A stretch of DNA of 64,000 nt from Quillaja saponaria (taxonomy: Eukaryota; Streptophyta; Magnoliopsida; Fabales; Quillajaceae): the NCBI GenBank assembly GCA_029379385.1, contig CM055618.1:1560134-1624133 (forward strand), read 5' to 3'. Within the stretch, counting starts at the first letter, position 1. Each line of letters opens with the position of its first letter. Below the pieces are notes generated by a model. It was not told the DNA's origin, did no database searches, and saw only the letters and a program-made list of their open reading frames with translations. The position numbers and the translations under genes were made by a program. Positions 1 to 13,398 of the stretch are shown here, one piece after another.

Positions 1-876
1 GGTGATGCTACAAATCAACTTTTAATTGATGAGATTTCTTAAGATGCCTTTCAAATATGATTTGTATTACTTTTCTACTCATTGCATATTTTTTACTTCA
101 ACAATCTTACTTAATTCATGATAGAGGTTTTATGCAAAGTTGCTACTGGTAGTAGCTTTAGGAACGCTTTAGAACTATTACATATACTAGAGCATGAATA
201 TTTATCATAACATTATTTTAAGTAACAAAAGTTTAGCTATTAATAATATCTAATTAGTCAGGGTTATAAAGTCACTTCTCATAAATGATTTGATTCTCTT
301 TCATTATGGTTGTTCAAAAATTTTACACCTTATAACATAATTTGGTATAGGTAGCAGCTTTTTTAAAACTGTCCAAAACTATTATATCCAGCAATAGTAC
401 AAAGACATTAATATTTCTGTTGTTCGTGTTTTTGTAGATGTTTATTTTAGCTCATTATCCTTAAATGCAGTATAGAATAGTCATATTAACAAGATAGCGA
501 GTTTCTTTTTTCTTTTTCTTTCTTTTTTCTTTTTTTTTTTTTTTTTTTTTAATACAAGTTTATGTAGAGATGCATAACTATAAACAAGATGAAAGTTTTT
601 AGTCTTCATTATGTTATCTTAGCCTTTGCTGCATGTTTTAATGTTACAGGAAAAAGTGGTTCTTCCAAATCATTTTTTCCCTTATCTTATCGACTATGAT
701 GCATTGAACACAATCTTTTTGCATTCATTTTTTGTTTATTAGTGATTTTCATCATTGGTTGTCAAATTTAGCTTATCTTTCTTGATGTTGCTCTATCAAT
801 AAATTTGTATGCACTATATAGTAGGTAGTACCTGAGCTTGACGATGTTTTACACCTTTTTCTTGTTATGGTAGTGG
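1..876. other. AT-rich DNA without a recognisable gene
   Basis: No reading frame of note lies here. A polypyrimidine run of T with scattered C occupies about 501-550. It is probably inside the Helitron, upstream of its Rep gene, but no motif proves this. Confidence 0.5.
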
Positions 877-1439
877 GTGTTTTGTGCTTTTCTTGTTGGG
901 CCTCCATTATTGTTTTTCATTTTAGGCTCTCTACCTTACTTTTATGGGTCCTCAAATGTAAAAGAAAACCTAATATCCTTTATTAGTAAGGTTTCTACCC
1001 TAATTGGTTCTGATGTTAGCATTATGAATGCTACTAGAAATGTTATTTCGCTCCATAGTTCTAATAGCAATCAAGAAATATGTGCTTCCTATAGTACACC
1101 AACTGTTAGAAACAAAAAACAAAAACTCTCGAGACTTCAGTTGATAGTGAATTTGTCACTACTAGGATGAGCAGTACAAGCACTGCAAGAAAATGCAAGA
1201 GGATAGCACCCGTGTGTTTAAGTGATTATGTGGACACTAACTATTGCACCTTTGAAAATGATGTTGCCAACACTAATGTTGTTAAGGATCTGAGAATTGA
1301 TAGCTACGGTAGGCATAAAGTATCAACTGATATTTATTTTCATACATATGAAACATTTGATCAAGGTAATGGGAAACAAAATCATCTATTAACTGTAGTT
1401 CCTTCCAAATGCATATCTAGTAATAAAGGTAAACATTAA
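877..1439 (+). pseudogene. possible N-terminal piece of the Helitron protein
   Basis: Two overlapping open frames (877-1170 and 1167-1439) share the orientation of the Rep/helicase remains that start about 220 bases further on. I recognise no domain. The first begins with a hydrophobic stretch that looks like translated intron or UTR. The second is hydrophilic and ends with a lysine-rich tail just before a GT. They could be 5' exons of the Helitron protein, whose N-terminus is poorly conserved, or chance frames. Position is the only argument. Confidence 0.25.
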
Positions 1440-1660
1440 ATTTCTTTCTTGTGTATATATGATATTTTTGAACATAATTTTTGCATTGGTAGGTTCAACT
1501 AGATGTGTTTTTCTTCTTCTAATTGTTGGTCATGTTGTGAAGGTTATGCATTTCATTTGACAACTTATATTCTTTTTCTAGGATCATCTTCATATGCTAT
1601 GCTTTTTGGAAAAGAAAACATGGTTAGCATTCTAAGAAAAATTCTTCACCTCCTCCAACT

Positions 1661-4188
1661 ATGATGCTTAAAAACATCCTTTTCGAGCCTTGGACGTTAG
1701 CATATGCTTTTCCATGTACTTTTTGTTATGCAAAGCAGTTTCCCAATAAGCCACCATCTTTTTATTGCTCAAATGGGGAAGTTTCATTGGCTTCTTCTCT
1801 CATTTCTCCTATCCTACATCATCTTTATTTATCGGATGCTACAAATGCAGTTGAGTTTTGTAAATTTGTAAGGACTTATAGTAACACTTAGCATTCACAT
1901 CATTTGGAGATAAGTGTGACAAAGACCTATGTAGGAGAAATAAGGGGATCTACACTTTTAAAGTGTTAGGCCAAGTTCATCATTCTATTGAAGAATTGAT
2001 TCCTGCTAAAAATTTGCCCTCAAATTTGCAGCTTTACTTTTACGACACAGAGAACGAGCTTGAAAATCGTTTATTTGGCTCCTCTAAGTAGAGGCCTTCC
2101 ATCCTCTCCACATTAATGGATCTCATGTCTACTAATCCATATAGTCATTTCTTTGAAAGCCTTTAAGATGTGGACAATCTTGAAAACTAAGAAATCATTC
2201 TTAGGAGTCATGTTCAAATGGACCATTGGGTTTTTAATTTGCCTACCATCTCTCAAATTGCTGCTATTTGGGCTAAGAATGATCTGCTTACTGAACATTG
2301 TGACAGAGACATTAGAATTTATACTCACTCAAACAAAAGTCTTTCATTGAAATATTTTTATGGCTGTTATGATCCTCTTCAATACCTATTACTTTTTCCT
2401 TTTAGAGAACCTGGTTGGCATTGTGGCATCGATAGGATTCAAAAGAAGACTGCTACTTATTCATATGATAGTCAGAATTTAGTTGATCCTTCTTTATTCT
2501 CTTCTGTTGATGTTCTTCTTGATAAAGAGATAGAAGGCAAGTTTTATGTTCTGTATTTATGATTTCTTGCAATCGTGAGATTCTGATGTGTTAACCTATA
2601 TTTACTCCTTCAATTTTTTCTTCTTTTGAGTTCTGAATTCTGTGAAAAGGAGGATGAAGGTTTCATGCAGGGAATACCACTGTTATAAGCTCCAAATAAG
2701 GCCATCTGAACCATCCATTCTTTTACACGTTGGTAGATTGCTGTAGCAATATGTTGTAGATATGTATGTTAAGTTGGAAAGCACGAGGCTTGATTTCTTT
2801 AGTTGTAACCGAGATCAAATCAAATCAGAACAATGGCTTGGTAAACATCGTTAGAAAGAGAATTGCCCTGCCATCTTCTTTCATTGGCGAGCCAAGGGAT
2901 ATGTGTCATAGATACATCAATACAATGGCTTTGGTTCGAAAATCTGTAAAACTAGACATATTCCTAACTATGACCTGCAACCCCTCCTAGCCAAAAATCA
3001 AGTAACAATTACAGCTTTCTAAGGAAGCACAAAATCGTCCTAATCTTATTGCACGTGTGTTTAAGGCCAAGCTAAGAACATTTAAAAACGATCTTTTGAA
3101 ATAAGTTGTCTTGGTCAGGTTGTTGCCTACTTTTATGTCATTGAATTTCAAAAAAGAGGTTTTCCACATGTGCACTTTCTATTAATCATGAAGAATGAAT
3201 CCAAGATTATTAGTCTAGATACATATGATGATTTTGTCTTTCCTGAGATACCTTCTAAATCTGACAATCCTCATTTGTGCAAGGTAGTATTGAAGCATAT
3301 GATTCATGGTCCATCTGGACCGCTAAATCTAACCAGTCCTTGCATGATCAAATCATCAGAATGTAAAAGCAATTACCTAAAGCAATTTTGCTTGGCCAGC
3401 ATACATGGTCTTGATTCGCATCCTATTTATAGGCACAGCGATACAGGTGAAATGGTGAAAGTTTGTGGTCATATGATTGACAATCATTGAGTGGTTCTAT
3501 ACAATGCATACTTACTAGCCAAGTATGACTGCCATATATCAATGTTGAGATCTACTCTACAGTTAAAGTTGTAAAATATTTGTACAAGTACATTTATAAA
3601 GGACATAACAAGATTGCTTTTCAATTAAACGTTGTCCAATCAATAGATACCATAAATGAGATTGAGCAATATCACATAGGCCGATGGCTTTTTCCATAGG
3701 AAGCAATGTGGAGAATTCATGGATTTGATATGAATGAAGCAAGTTCTTCTGTCTTGAGTTTACAATTGCATCTTCCATAGCAACACACTTTATCATATGG
3801 ACATGATCATGATCTAGCTCATTTTCTAACAAGCAACTATTTCAAAAAAACAATGTTGACAAAATTTTTTAAGGTTAACATTGGCCAACGTTTGTAATTA
3901 TATTGTGAATTTCCAAAACACTTTGTTTAGAATAAACAAGGTAAATTTTGAAGTCCAAGGAAGCAAGGAAAGGTTATTGGTGGAATAGTGACTGCAAGTC
4001 CTATAGAAGGTGAGCGATATTATCTGTGTGTGCTGCTAAATCACATTAGGGGTTCTACCTCTTTCGAGGATTTGAGAACAGTTAATGGTATTCTTGCACC
4101 ATCTTTCCAAGACGCAGCTATTATGCATGGTTTGTTGTAAGTTGACAACAATATAGATGATTGCTTAGAAGAAGCTTCATAATATCAA
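1661..4188 (+). pseudogene. Helitron Rep (HUH endonuclease) domain, broken
   Basis: Rolling-circle replication initiator half of a plant Helitron protein, spread over several frames. The order of conserved pieces matches the family. The N-terminal zinc-like CTFCYAKQFPNKPPSFYCSNGE (1718-1780) is followed by YGCYDPLQYLLLFPF (about 2362-2406) and LDIFLTMTCNPS (about 2953-2988). The HUH motif FPHVHFLL has His-Val-His at 3168-3176. Next come MVKVCGHMIDN before 3490 and the tyrosine motif KYLYKYIYKGHNK (3574-3612). HUH and tyrosine residues survive, but in-frame stops and frameshifts lie between the motifs, so no functional protein is possible. The frame of the tyrosine motif differs from that of the HUH motif. 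The helicase half follows directly. Confidence 0.85.
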
Positions 4189-5805
4189 ATGTCATTTTCT
4201 TTTCACCAACTATTTGCTATTTTCTTAGTGTATTGTTCCCCCAATAATGCTAGGGTTCTATGGGAAAAATATCAGGATTCTATGAGTGAAGACTTTCTTA
4301 GATCATCAATTGTTTCTAATAATGCTATTTATAGAGAATATTTAAGAAGTTTAAATATTTTTCTTGAATCAATGAGGAAAAATGTCAATTCTTTTGGTTT
4401 AGTTGATTTCAACGTGAATACTACTAATGAAAACTTTGGTTGTAGAGAAATTCAAAACAAACTTAGCCTATGTATCATGGAAGAAGATTTGTTATCCATT
4501 GAAAAATTAAATACAACACAAAGAATGGCCTTTGACAATATTTCCAACAGAGTTTTCAATTCGCAGCCTAGGTTGTATTTTGTTGATGGTCCTGGAAGAA
4601 CTGGAAATTTTTTTCTATATCATACATTATTAGCTGCCATTAGATCCAATGGTCTAATTGCTATTGCAACAACTACATCTGGTGTTGCAGCTTCTATTCT
4701 CCTTGGTGGTCGAACTGCCCATTCTTGCTTCAAAATACTAATTAATACTGAAGTGTGTAGGACATGCAATGTTGGAAAGCAAAGTGGGACAACTCAATTA
4801 AAGTGAGTAGCAAAACTTATTGTATATGATGAAGCATCAATGTCTTATAAAGCCATCGTTGAAGTTGTTGATAGTATGTTGCAGGATGTTTGTGGAACAA
4901 ACTAACTATTTGGAGGAAAAGTTGTTGTTTTGGAGGAGATTTTCACCAGGTACTTCTTGTGGTGCCTAAAGAAACTAAGGAAGAATGCATCAGAGCAAGC
5001 GTGGTTTCTTCAAAGTTATGGTTTTCATTAAAAAAAATTTGATTGACTGAAACATGCATGCCTTCGAAGATCCATCTTTTAGCCATTATTTGTTACGCAT
5101 TGGGAATGGAACAGAACCTGAACTTGGAGATAATAGAGTTAAGATACCTACAGCCATGATTGTTCCCTATGTTGATGATGCTACATCTATTAATAATATG
5201 ATAGATTCTATTTTTCCAAATATTCAACTCTATGGTCATTCCTTTGAAGTTGTCATTAATCGAGCTATCTTGATTACAAAAAATGATTAGGTCGACAAGA
5301 TAAATAAAACCATAATTAATAAGTTTCCAGGATCTCCAACAGTCTACTATAGCTTTGATAAGACGTTGGATCCATCTCAATAGGCACAATATGAGAGTTT
5401 TTTGCATAGTTTGACCTTCAATGGTATACCTCATCAGGAATTGATTTTGAAACAAAATTTTCCTATTATTTTGCTTCTTGACATTGATCCAGCTAAAGGT
5501 CTTTGCAATGGGGCACGTTTGATATGCAAATCTTTTCAAAAAAAATGTTATTGATGTAGAGGTAGCTACTGGTCATCACATTTGGAAACATGTTTTTATT
5601 CCAAGAATCCCTTTCTTACCACTAGAAAATGATCGAGTTCTATTTCCATTTAAGCAAATACAATTCCCAATTCAGTTGTGTTTTTCCATGACCATTAACA
5701 ACACATAAGGTCAAGCATTAGATCATATTGGCATATATCTTCTAGCACCAGTATTTTCACATGGTCATCTTTATGTTGACCCTATTTTCTATACATGATA
5801 AATTA
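4189..5805 (+). pseudogene. Helitron PIF1-like helicase domain, broken
   Basis: C-terminal helicase half of the Helitron protein (superfamily 1B, 5'-3' DNA unwinding). An open frame of 205 codons (4189-4806) holds the end of the Rep-helicase linker and the Walker A region. The latter reads GPGRTGNF at 4588-4611 where PIF1 proteins have GPGGTGKT; the Lys to Asn change should abolish ATP binding. A Walker B-like YDEASM follows a stop near 4827, then a degraded GDFHQVL-type motif (about 4937-4960). The frame 5054-5290 covers PEL.DN..KIP, and CFSMTINNT.GQALDHIGIYL (about 5680-5740) corresponds to the last helicase motif, with a stop replacing a residue. At least six disablements are visible. Confidence 0.85.
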
Positions 5806-6125
5806 ATGGAGGTAAGTTCATTAAGATGATGCATGTGCATTCTGGTACTAATTTCATTAAGATTTTTGATGCAATTTCATATAATTTTCATTACTTGCAC
5901 ATGTATAATTGAGTTATAATTTTAGCTTTTTGAATTACTATATTTCATAAATGAGAGATTTAGAAAAAGAAACTTTGATTGGTTAATCATATTCTCACAA
6001 ATTTTTTTATGTTATAACTAAAAACATACAGTAAAAAATAGAAAAAAAGATATAATGAGCATGACCAAGTTGTAGTAAGATAACCATAAATAAAAAACAC
6101 TAAGATTTTAATCAATGACAAGCAA

Positions 6126-6300
6126 AAATAGCATACGCATACCTCCAATGAGAAATAGTAGTGCCAAATGAACCAACAACACTTGCTAATAACAAGAGCA
6201 CCAATAGTTGCACTAAACACTAGCACATGGGACAACTAGGACCATTGGCAAGAATTGCTATTCAACCACCGAGATGTAGCAGTATAAGAAGATGGACATG
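6126..6300 (-). pseudogene. exon-like fragment of unknown gene, possibly captured by the Helitron
   Basis: Read on the minus strand, 6300-6143 encodes a Ser/Asn/Trp-rich segment, one stop, then a hydrophobic segment beginning LSHVLVFSATIGALVISK. It runs into a GT at the sequence complementary to 'cctccaatg' near 6145, as a 5' splice site would. The hydrophobic run of about 25 residues could be a membrane segment. I do not recognise the family. Helitrons capture host exons, which is the reason for noting it. A chance frame is equally possible. Confidence 0.25.
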
Positions 6301-8001
6301 TCAAATGCTGTAGATGTCATTTCGCGTTGTTAGGTAACCATGAAAGACATTTACCTACATGAATGAAAAATTACTGCTATTATTTTTTTCCTTGCTAATT
6401 GATTCAGTTTACAACTTTATTTTGTCATGGAAGAATTTTAGTTGCTTGATAAAATTTACACAATTTTGTCTTCACAAAAGTTGTTTGAAAATCACTTACT
6501 TCATGAACATTATCTTCTACACTTTATGATAAAAATATAGCTTACATGCTATTCTTACTTTGCATTTTAAACTTAATCATTCTATTAATCAATTTATCTT
6601 CTATTTTGAAATTTCAAAAAGTTTATGCTTAGAAAACTTCATGTCTGACTCTAGCGTGTAGTTATCTTTTTAATGTTTACTTCAAGATATTGTAGATGAA
6701 AATAGATTTATTGAAAATAGTAGTGGGATGTGATATTGAAAATATGATAACTCCTTCCCACTTTTTACTCATTATTTCAACCTAATTTTGGTCGTAGTTA
6801 TGACCAAATAACATATTTCTTAGTTTTCCTATAGCTCTAATTTTAACTTTTGATGAGAAAGTTGCATTGTTGTGTACAACTGATTATTAATATCGCATCA
6901 TTCTTTATGTCTTAGTTTTTCAACTTATAACTGTATCATAAGAGAACCTAATATTAGTAGCTGAGCATCAAAGTGATCAAAGATATATAATTTGATCAAG
7001 CATAACCTAATTGAGGTATGTAATTATCCATTTACTCAACTTTTGAGTTGTGTTGTTTATTGTATATATTTATAAGGTAGGTTTAGGCTTTTTAAGAATC
7101 CCTGTTTATGTCTTACACTCAATTTGTTTAATTAGGATTCCATAAATGCCGGCATTTCTATTGCGGATTGGAACTCACATTTGTAGTTGTTGACTTTGTT
7201 GTAGGAGAATTATTACAGTGTGATGATTCTCGTGAGGTAGTATTCTATCTATTATTATCTTCAACTTCTAGATTTCCTTTTTGCTAATTTACAAAATAGA
7301 AATTACTAATTTAAGGTTATTGTAGCATCTTCCATTTTTCTTACCGCTCATTACTTGTCTTCTCCAAGTACGTGTCATCATGAACATTCATAAGATATAT
7401 GGGTTTGAGTTAGTTAATATGTAACGTTAAAAAGAAACTAAATTTGGTTGGTGTTTTCATTTTTGGTACTAGCTTTTGTTTTATAGTGTTTTTAGTAGTT
7501 TTTAGGTTATTAAGATAATATTGGTAAAGAAAAATTAATGTTACATAGTTTTCTGAGTGTTCTTTCTTGTTAATTGCTTTAAAAAACATGATAGAGATGG
7601 AAGAATTAGATTTAATTGTATTAGTGTTTTGAAAGTCTTTGATTTTCTTATCTTTTGTTAAATGCAAGGTGCCAATGATGAACAAAATCATGCAATTGCC
7701 TTAGTTCAACCAGTGATGGTAGCATTTAATATAATGAATGGATTTTGATTCTATAAGGAAAGAGTTTACATATTTAATATTTGCAGAAGCACTCCTTTGA
7801 TAAGTTATTTAATATGGGAGAGTAAATAAGAAGCATGCATGTAACCTGAGATAAATGTGGGCTAAATAAGAAGCATACTAAAAAGTGGAAAAAATAGAAG
7901 AAAAAAAAGGTTGTTCATCTTTTATTAATTCCAGAAAATTAGTGATAGATAAATAATTATAGAGTGAAGTAAATGATGTTGTATTTTATGAGATAACAAT
8001 A

Positions 8002-8075
8002 AATGTGGAAAGCAAGCTCCCTAGAGGCTTTTATTTGCAATATATGTGAAAAGCAAGCTACCTAGAAGCTTTTAT
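8002..8075. repeat. two-copy direct repeat, about 40-bp spacing
   Basis: The words 'atgtggaaagcaagctcc' + 'ctagaggcttttat' (8003-8034) recur as 'atgtgaaaagcaagctac' + 'ctagaagcttttat' (8043-8075) with few changes. This is a local duplication inside the Helitron interior, and no function is apparent. Confidence 0.6.
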
Positions 8076-10375
8076 GTTAAACTAATACGTGTAGTTATGT
8101 ATATCGTTGCAAGGTGTTACAGCATGGCAACACCATTTAAGGCTTAAGCAATCCACATTTAGTTTTATTAAGCTACTACTGCCATGTTATGATAGCAAGT
8201 CTTGCTGCAAGGTATCAACATTTGAGGATTAGGCAAGCCATGTTTTGATAGTGAACAATTAAATTTATTTTCAAATAGAGCAATCAATAGTGTTACCTTT
8301 CTGTCTTTCACATTTCATGAGAAATAAAAAAGATAAAGCATTTTGGTTTCGTTGTTCCAATGGAGTTGCTATATGTAAATCTTAGCATTTTCTGTTAAAT
8401 GAAGAATAAGCCGTAAACTTATATCTTATTATTCATACAAATAACTTTTTTTTTTTTTATGATTCTCACTTTATAGTTTTATGGCCGCTAAGTCATTGTA
8501 AATCAATAATTTTCCTCTTATCAAGTTTTAGGCAATCAATAATGTGATCATTATCAAATTGCATCTTCATTTTTCTTTTGTTGTGTATATTTTTCTTGTA
8601 ATTTGGTATTTTCTTTAATTCATACAGATGATCGATGTTCTTAGAGAAACAAAGCAAAAGAGACGTTGTGATGGGTATACAACATTTTGCTATTCTTTTT
8701 CATAATCTGATATGCATTTCCAAGGAGTTTCTTAAATCATTCATATTACCGTGTATCCTGTCATTGTTGTTAGTTGTTGCTTTAGAGGTAGCATTTTTTT
8801 TTTTTAAGAATTGCCACAATTTTAGGAGACAATTAGGGAACTATTCTTTTGACTTAGGTGAATGTGTTCCTATATATTTTTAGGTATTTGCATAGTGTAT
8901 TTTTTATTTTACACTCTGATATTTACATTGCTTGTACTTTTCTATGCCATATAAAATGGTGATCAGCTAGAAAATATTTATTTCAAGCTCATTTTTTGAA
9001 TGATTCAAAATGCTTGTAGATTATCATTTCTCAAACAATTTTTAATTGAAATGGATGTCATTTGGTGCATTTGGTTATGATTTGTCTCGCATACATGTAT
9101 TATCTTTATATTCAATATTGCTTTTGTTGATTCTTGAGGAGTTAAATAAACAAATGTAGTAACTCTTTACAACTTACTTTTGTTGTTTCTCAGTGGGATG
9201 GGTGTTAGTTTTGCTTGATGGGAAGGACTGTAGACTCATCTACATATCTATACATGGACTTTGGTTAGCTAAATAGATGATAAAGAAGCTGTCTTTCAAG
9301 AATTAAAAAAGGATCCATCTCTGGTAATAAAAGGAAAAAAAAATTCATATTGTGTAATTTGTTAATGCTAAAAAAGAAAGGAGAAGTTAAAATTGAATAG
9401 TCATCTAAAATAAATATGCCTATAGCTAATCCTTATAGAGGCAGAGTGTGGTATAGAAGAAAATTTGCAAATAGTACACTGTCACTGCTATAAAGCAGTG
9501 AAAATCTTATGGTAGATACTCATGGAAAAAGTAATGATTCCAAATCTTTTTTTTCGAAATCTGAGTAGTTTGTTATACTACCCCATCTCTGCAAGCAATG
9601 GAGTATCGCTTATTTTATTAACAAAAATGATCAATTTTCACCTTTAATATTCTGCATTATATCTACTTTGTTGTATTGTCAGTGTCTTAGTTTAATAAAT
9701 TTACTCCATACCTATATCTTTTATTGTACTTAAAATGTATATTTTTAGTACATTTGTCCCTAATGTTGCACACTTCTTGTTCACCATATAGTGTATATTT
9801 TTTGACTGACCTTGCATTCATAATTAATAAATCTTTCAAACCTCATGAGATAAGCAATTCTTTGATTGTACCTAAACTTCACTGCTGGTGTATATGCAAA
9901 CTAAAACATGTATAAAAGACTTAGTTCATCTCCTTTCCATCATCTGGATCTTCACTTCAACTCCACCATCGTACCATTCCTTTCCAAGGTGAAAAGTATG
10001 CAACTCATATTTGTTAATTCTTACTTATTACATGCATTACAACAGCTACACCAACAACTTATATAAAAAACCCAATGATCATATGGTTTCCACACTACAT
10101 TCATCACTAGGAAGCAAATCTTCATCTACATAAGAAATAACAAATTTCCTTTTAATTTCATTGTTTTCATTCTCATGTCTAATACACAACAATGTACATT
10201 CTTTTATAAATTGTTCATAAACTCTTGCTTTCCTTGAGTAACTACTGACTTTTCATCTTAAAACTCCATTATTTTTGCTCTTAGGTCATATTCATCTCTC
10301 TTGCATACTCATATTTCTCATTTTTGTGTGAAACTAACCCACTACAATTTTTTTATTTTTTTTTGGTTCCAGAAG

Positions 10376-12410
10376 ATGGCTAGACAGACACTTCTCGTTA
10401 AAAAACACTAGAAATAAAACAGCTAAAGTCCGAATCATTGAGAAGCTCTTACCCTATACTTCAATGAGCAATCCCAAAAATACCAAAGGGTTGTGCTTAT
10501 GGATATAGAGGTCTGAACAATCATGATTGCACACTTAAGTTTTAATACCATCTTAGACCATGGTATGACTTCTAACTTTTATTATTCTTCTTAAGGAGGG
10601 AACAAGAGTGCAGGCATCTATTTTTAGTGCTAAGATGAACTTATTTGGAGCTGTTTTGCCATACATAAATTATTGAAACATTTCTGGAGCCATAGTCAGC
10701 TTAATTGAACCACAATATCGACTGGTAGTAAATGAATTTCAGTGAAAACTCTCTCCCCATACCTATATTGAGCAGCTACCAAAGGAGGAGGAATTTCCAA
10801 CCCTAAATTTATACACTTTCACACCTTTTAATCAATTTGTGAAGTATGTGGGTTCAACATCTAAAATAGGTAAAATATCAAAACAATATAGCAAAGGAAA
10901 ACAAAAACTCAATTGCTATGAAAAATTATTTTTAGCATGCTTTAACTAACAAAAATGGCTTTAGTCTATCATACTATGCAGATGTCATAGCAATTGTGAG
11001 CAAAGTCATGCCTCCAAGAATGCAACAAACCAGGATTGTTGAATCTAATGTTCAAGAATTTCTTATTACTAATAAAAGGTGATTTTTTTTTTTTTTAAGC
11101 CAATATATGTTTGCCAAGTTTAAACTAATTTCATTGGATTGGCTTATAAAGATTTTTCTTATCTTAATGAATTCATAGCTTAAACTCCATAGTTCTCGCA
11201 ATGTGGGATCAATTTGTTATCTATAAGGCCTCTATGCTTTGTTACCTATAAGGCCTCTATCATTGGTACCTGCCTGAAAGTTGTATCATACAATGATGTG
11301 AATAAATGATTTGACGTTTTTCCTAATATAACAAATTACTATTGATATCCATACTCATACTTACACTAATAACTCATTATGATATAGGACTTTCATTGAC
11401 AACAAAAGCTTCATCGTTTTTGCTCTCAATCCTGACATACCTGAGGCTATGGATCTAGCAAATTGGCTAACTCTTTATGCTCATTATTTTAGAAGCATTT
11501 TAAGTTTGCAGTGTATTTGACCAAATAAAATATTCTTTCATGTAGGTTGGTGGAAAACAAAAACAATGTTAAGGCTTTAGTTGGCACTGAAACTAATTTG
11601 TCCTTACCATCTTCTTCTATCAACCAATCTCCACAAGGTAACTTCACCAATTGCTGTGATTGAGAAACCTACAAAACAGGTGCACTCTTGGCTCTAATGT
11701 CTAAATATTATCAACTCAGTAAACAACATAAATAAATAAATAAAATTAACCCCATTCAATATATTCTTACAGCTTTCACGATTTTGGACAAAAGTTAGAG
11801 TACGAATCACAAAATTAGACTAGCCATTCTGGTATATGGCATGCTCTAGCTGCCACAAAAGTACTGGGGTAGAATTCAACAAAGACTTTGCATGCCTTTC
11901 TTGTAAGAAGGAAGATTCAACAGCCAAGCTATGGTAACAATTGACACACTCATTATAGTTTGTTATCTATTTACCATCAACAAATATATTTCAAGATATC
12001 ATGCTTAAAAAAAAGTGTAGGCTGCGAATAAAGGTAATTTTTTATGATGATTTTAGGTCGTTGCAAGGAACAATCTTTGGGGAGCATGCTGAAAAAGTGA
12101 TGCAATGCACTACTAAATCCTTTATGAAAAACATCATTGAGGTTCAACTTAGACTTGCCAAGTTCTAAATGCACAAATATTTATTCATCACATAACTCAC
12201 CCTCATATTTTTTTATATGGTTTAACTATTGTTCTACTTGCTTCAAGAAGGAGGTTCTGATTTGTCTGATATTGTTGTGCCTTAAATAGATCAATACTTC
12301 CTCATATGTTTGAAAAAGTATAAGCTTCAAGTGCAGAATGAAAAAGAGGATCGATTTAATGTCATTTATGTCCATTATGTTAAGGTTAAGACAAAGAATT
12401 AATTTCCAGT
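10376..12410 (+). pseudogene. RPA70-like single-stranded DNA-binding protein, multi-exon pseudogene of the Helitron
   Basis: RPA-like proteins bind single-stranded DNA through OB folds and are common passengers of plant Helitrons. The pieces are in family order. TAKVRIIEKLLPYTS (about 10420-10465) and GTRVQASIFSAKMNLF (about 10597-10645) belong to the first OB fold. ADVIAIVSKVMPPR (about 10980-11021), LNSIVLAMWDQFV (about 11179-11218) and SFIVFALNPDIPEA (about 11412-11452) belong to the next. The zinc ribbon of the C-terminal fold reads FWYMACSSCHKS, then FACLSCKK, with Cys codons at 11842, 11851, 11893 and 11902, so its CX2C...CX2C pattern is intact. A piece with LQGTIFGEHAEKV (about 12061-12099) follows. 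AT-rich stretches between pieces look like introns. Scattered stops and frame changes show it is dead. The N-terminus was not found. Confidence 0.75.
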
Positions 12411-13398
12411 TAACATTGTATGTTTTTTGAAATGGTGTATGCAAGCCAACTTAAACTATGATGCTTTTGTTTTCTTGAGTAAGCAGTGGAACCCATTGTG
12501 AAACTGGTGTTTTTTATGCTGAGTAGGGTGCATTATAAGTTTTTATTTTGGCCAGTAGTAACATGTAGTGATCTGAAACAATGGTTATCAATTTCCTTGT
12601 GCAAGAATATGAGAATATATAAATTTCCTTTTGCAACCACTGACTTGCCTTGATCATTTCATGAGCTTTTAATTTTATGGTCTTATTAGCACCTCAAATG
12701 CTTACATGTTGGACACTATAACTTAGAACATCATTTTTCTTTTCTTTTTTCCCCTCTTTTTTTATTCATGTTCCTTTTGTATATGTATATACATCTTTTT
12801 TTTATTTTTTATTTTTATTTTTTATTCATCCTCAAATAGATAGAATCATTTAGAGCTTTAGTATGTCTACTTAGTTTTTCAAAAAATTCAGTTTCATCCC
12901 AAGAATGTTTATTTTGTTTCCTAATTAATGCTTATTTCATAACATAATAAACACATCTACATAGCTTTTTTCAATAAAATTTATCTTATTCAAGAATAAG
13001 AAATTTGTTTTATTTCCATTTATTGCTAACTCCTTTTTTTTTTTTTTTTTTTTTCAAGAAAAAAAATTATACATTTCACTTAGTAATGATGATTTTTTTT
13101 TACTTACATTAATAATTGAAAATTATGTTAAACATTGAATTGCATCTAATGTTGTACTGCAAATTACATATTTGAACACTTTTAGTCGGTACAATTATCC
13201 TTGCTAGCTTATGCCAAAAAACAAAAAAAACAAAATCTTATTTGACTATTGTAAAATAAAATTTTAAGTTGCTTGATAAATTATGTCCCAATTAAAATCA
13301 AAGATTTCAAAAAGTATTAAGATACGGAGGTACATGATGATATACCTATTCTTATTCTTAGATAATACCGGTAAATACTTATATTATGCATTTATATC
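12411..13398. other. non-coding 3' region of the Helitron
   Basis: AT-rich tail with T-rich runs (about 12730-12820 and 13029-13055) between the RPA-like remains and the terminal hairpin. No gene was recognised. Confidence 0.5.

Larger units (their letters stand above)
5806..10375. other. non-coding interior of the Helitron
   Basis: 4.5 kb of AT-rich sequence between the helicase and RPA-like remains, with no convincing gene. It holds an exon-like minus-strand frame at about 6105-6300, a two-copy direct repeat at 8002-8075, and an 82-codon plus-strand frame at 8635-8883 with a hydrophobic middle and no family resemblance. Poly-A and poly-T runs are common. It may include 5' exons or introns of the RPA-like gene and captured host DNA. 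Confidence 0.5.

Noticed and set aside
8635..8883. 82-codon plus-strand frame as a small gene
   Set aside because: No family resemblance, poly-Phe from a T run, and it lies in the Helitron's non-coding interior.
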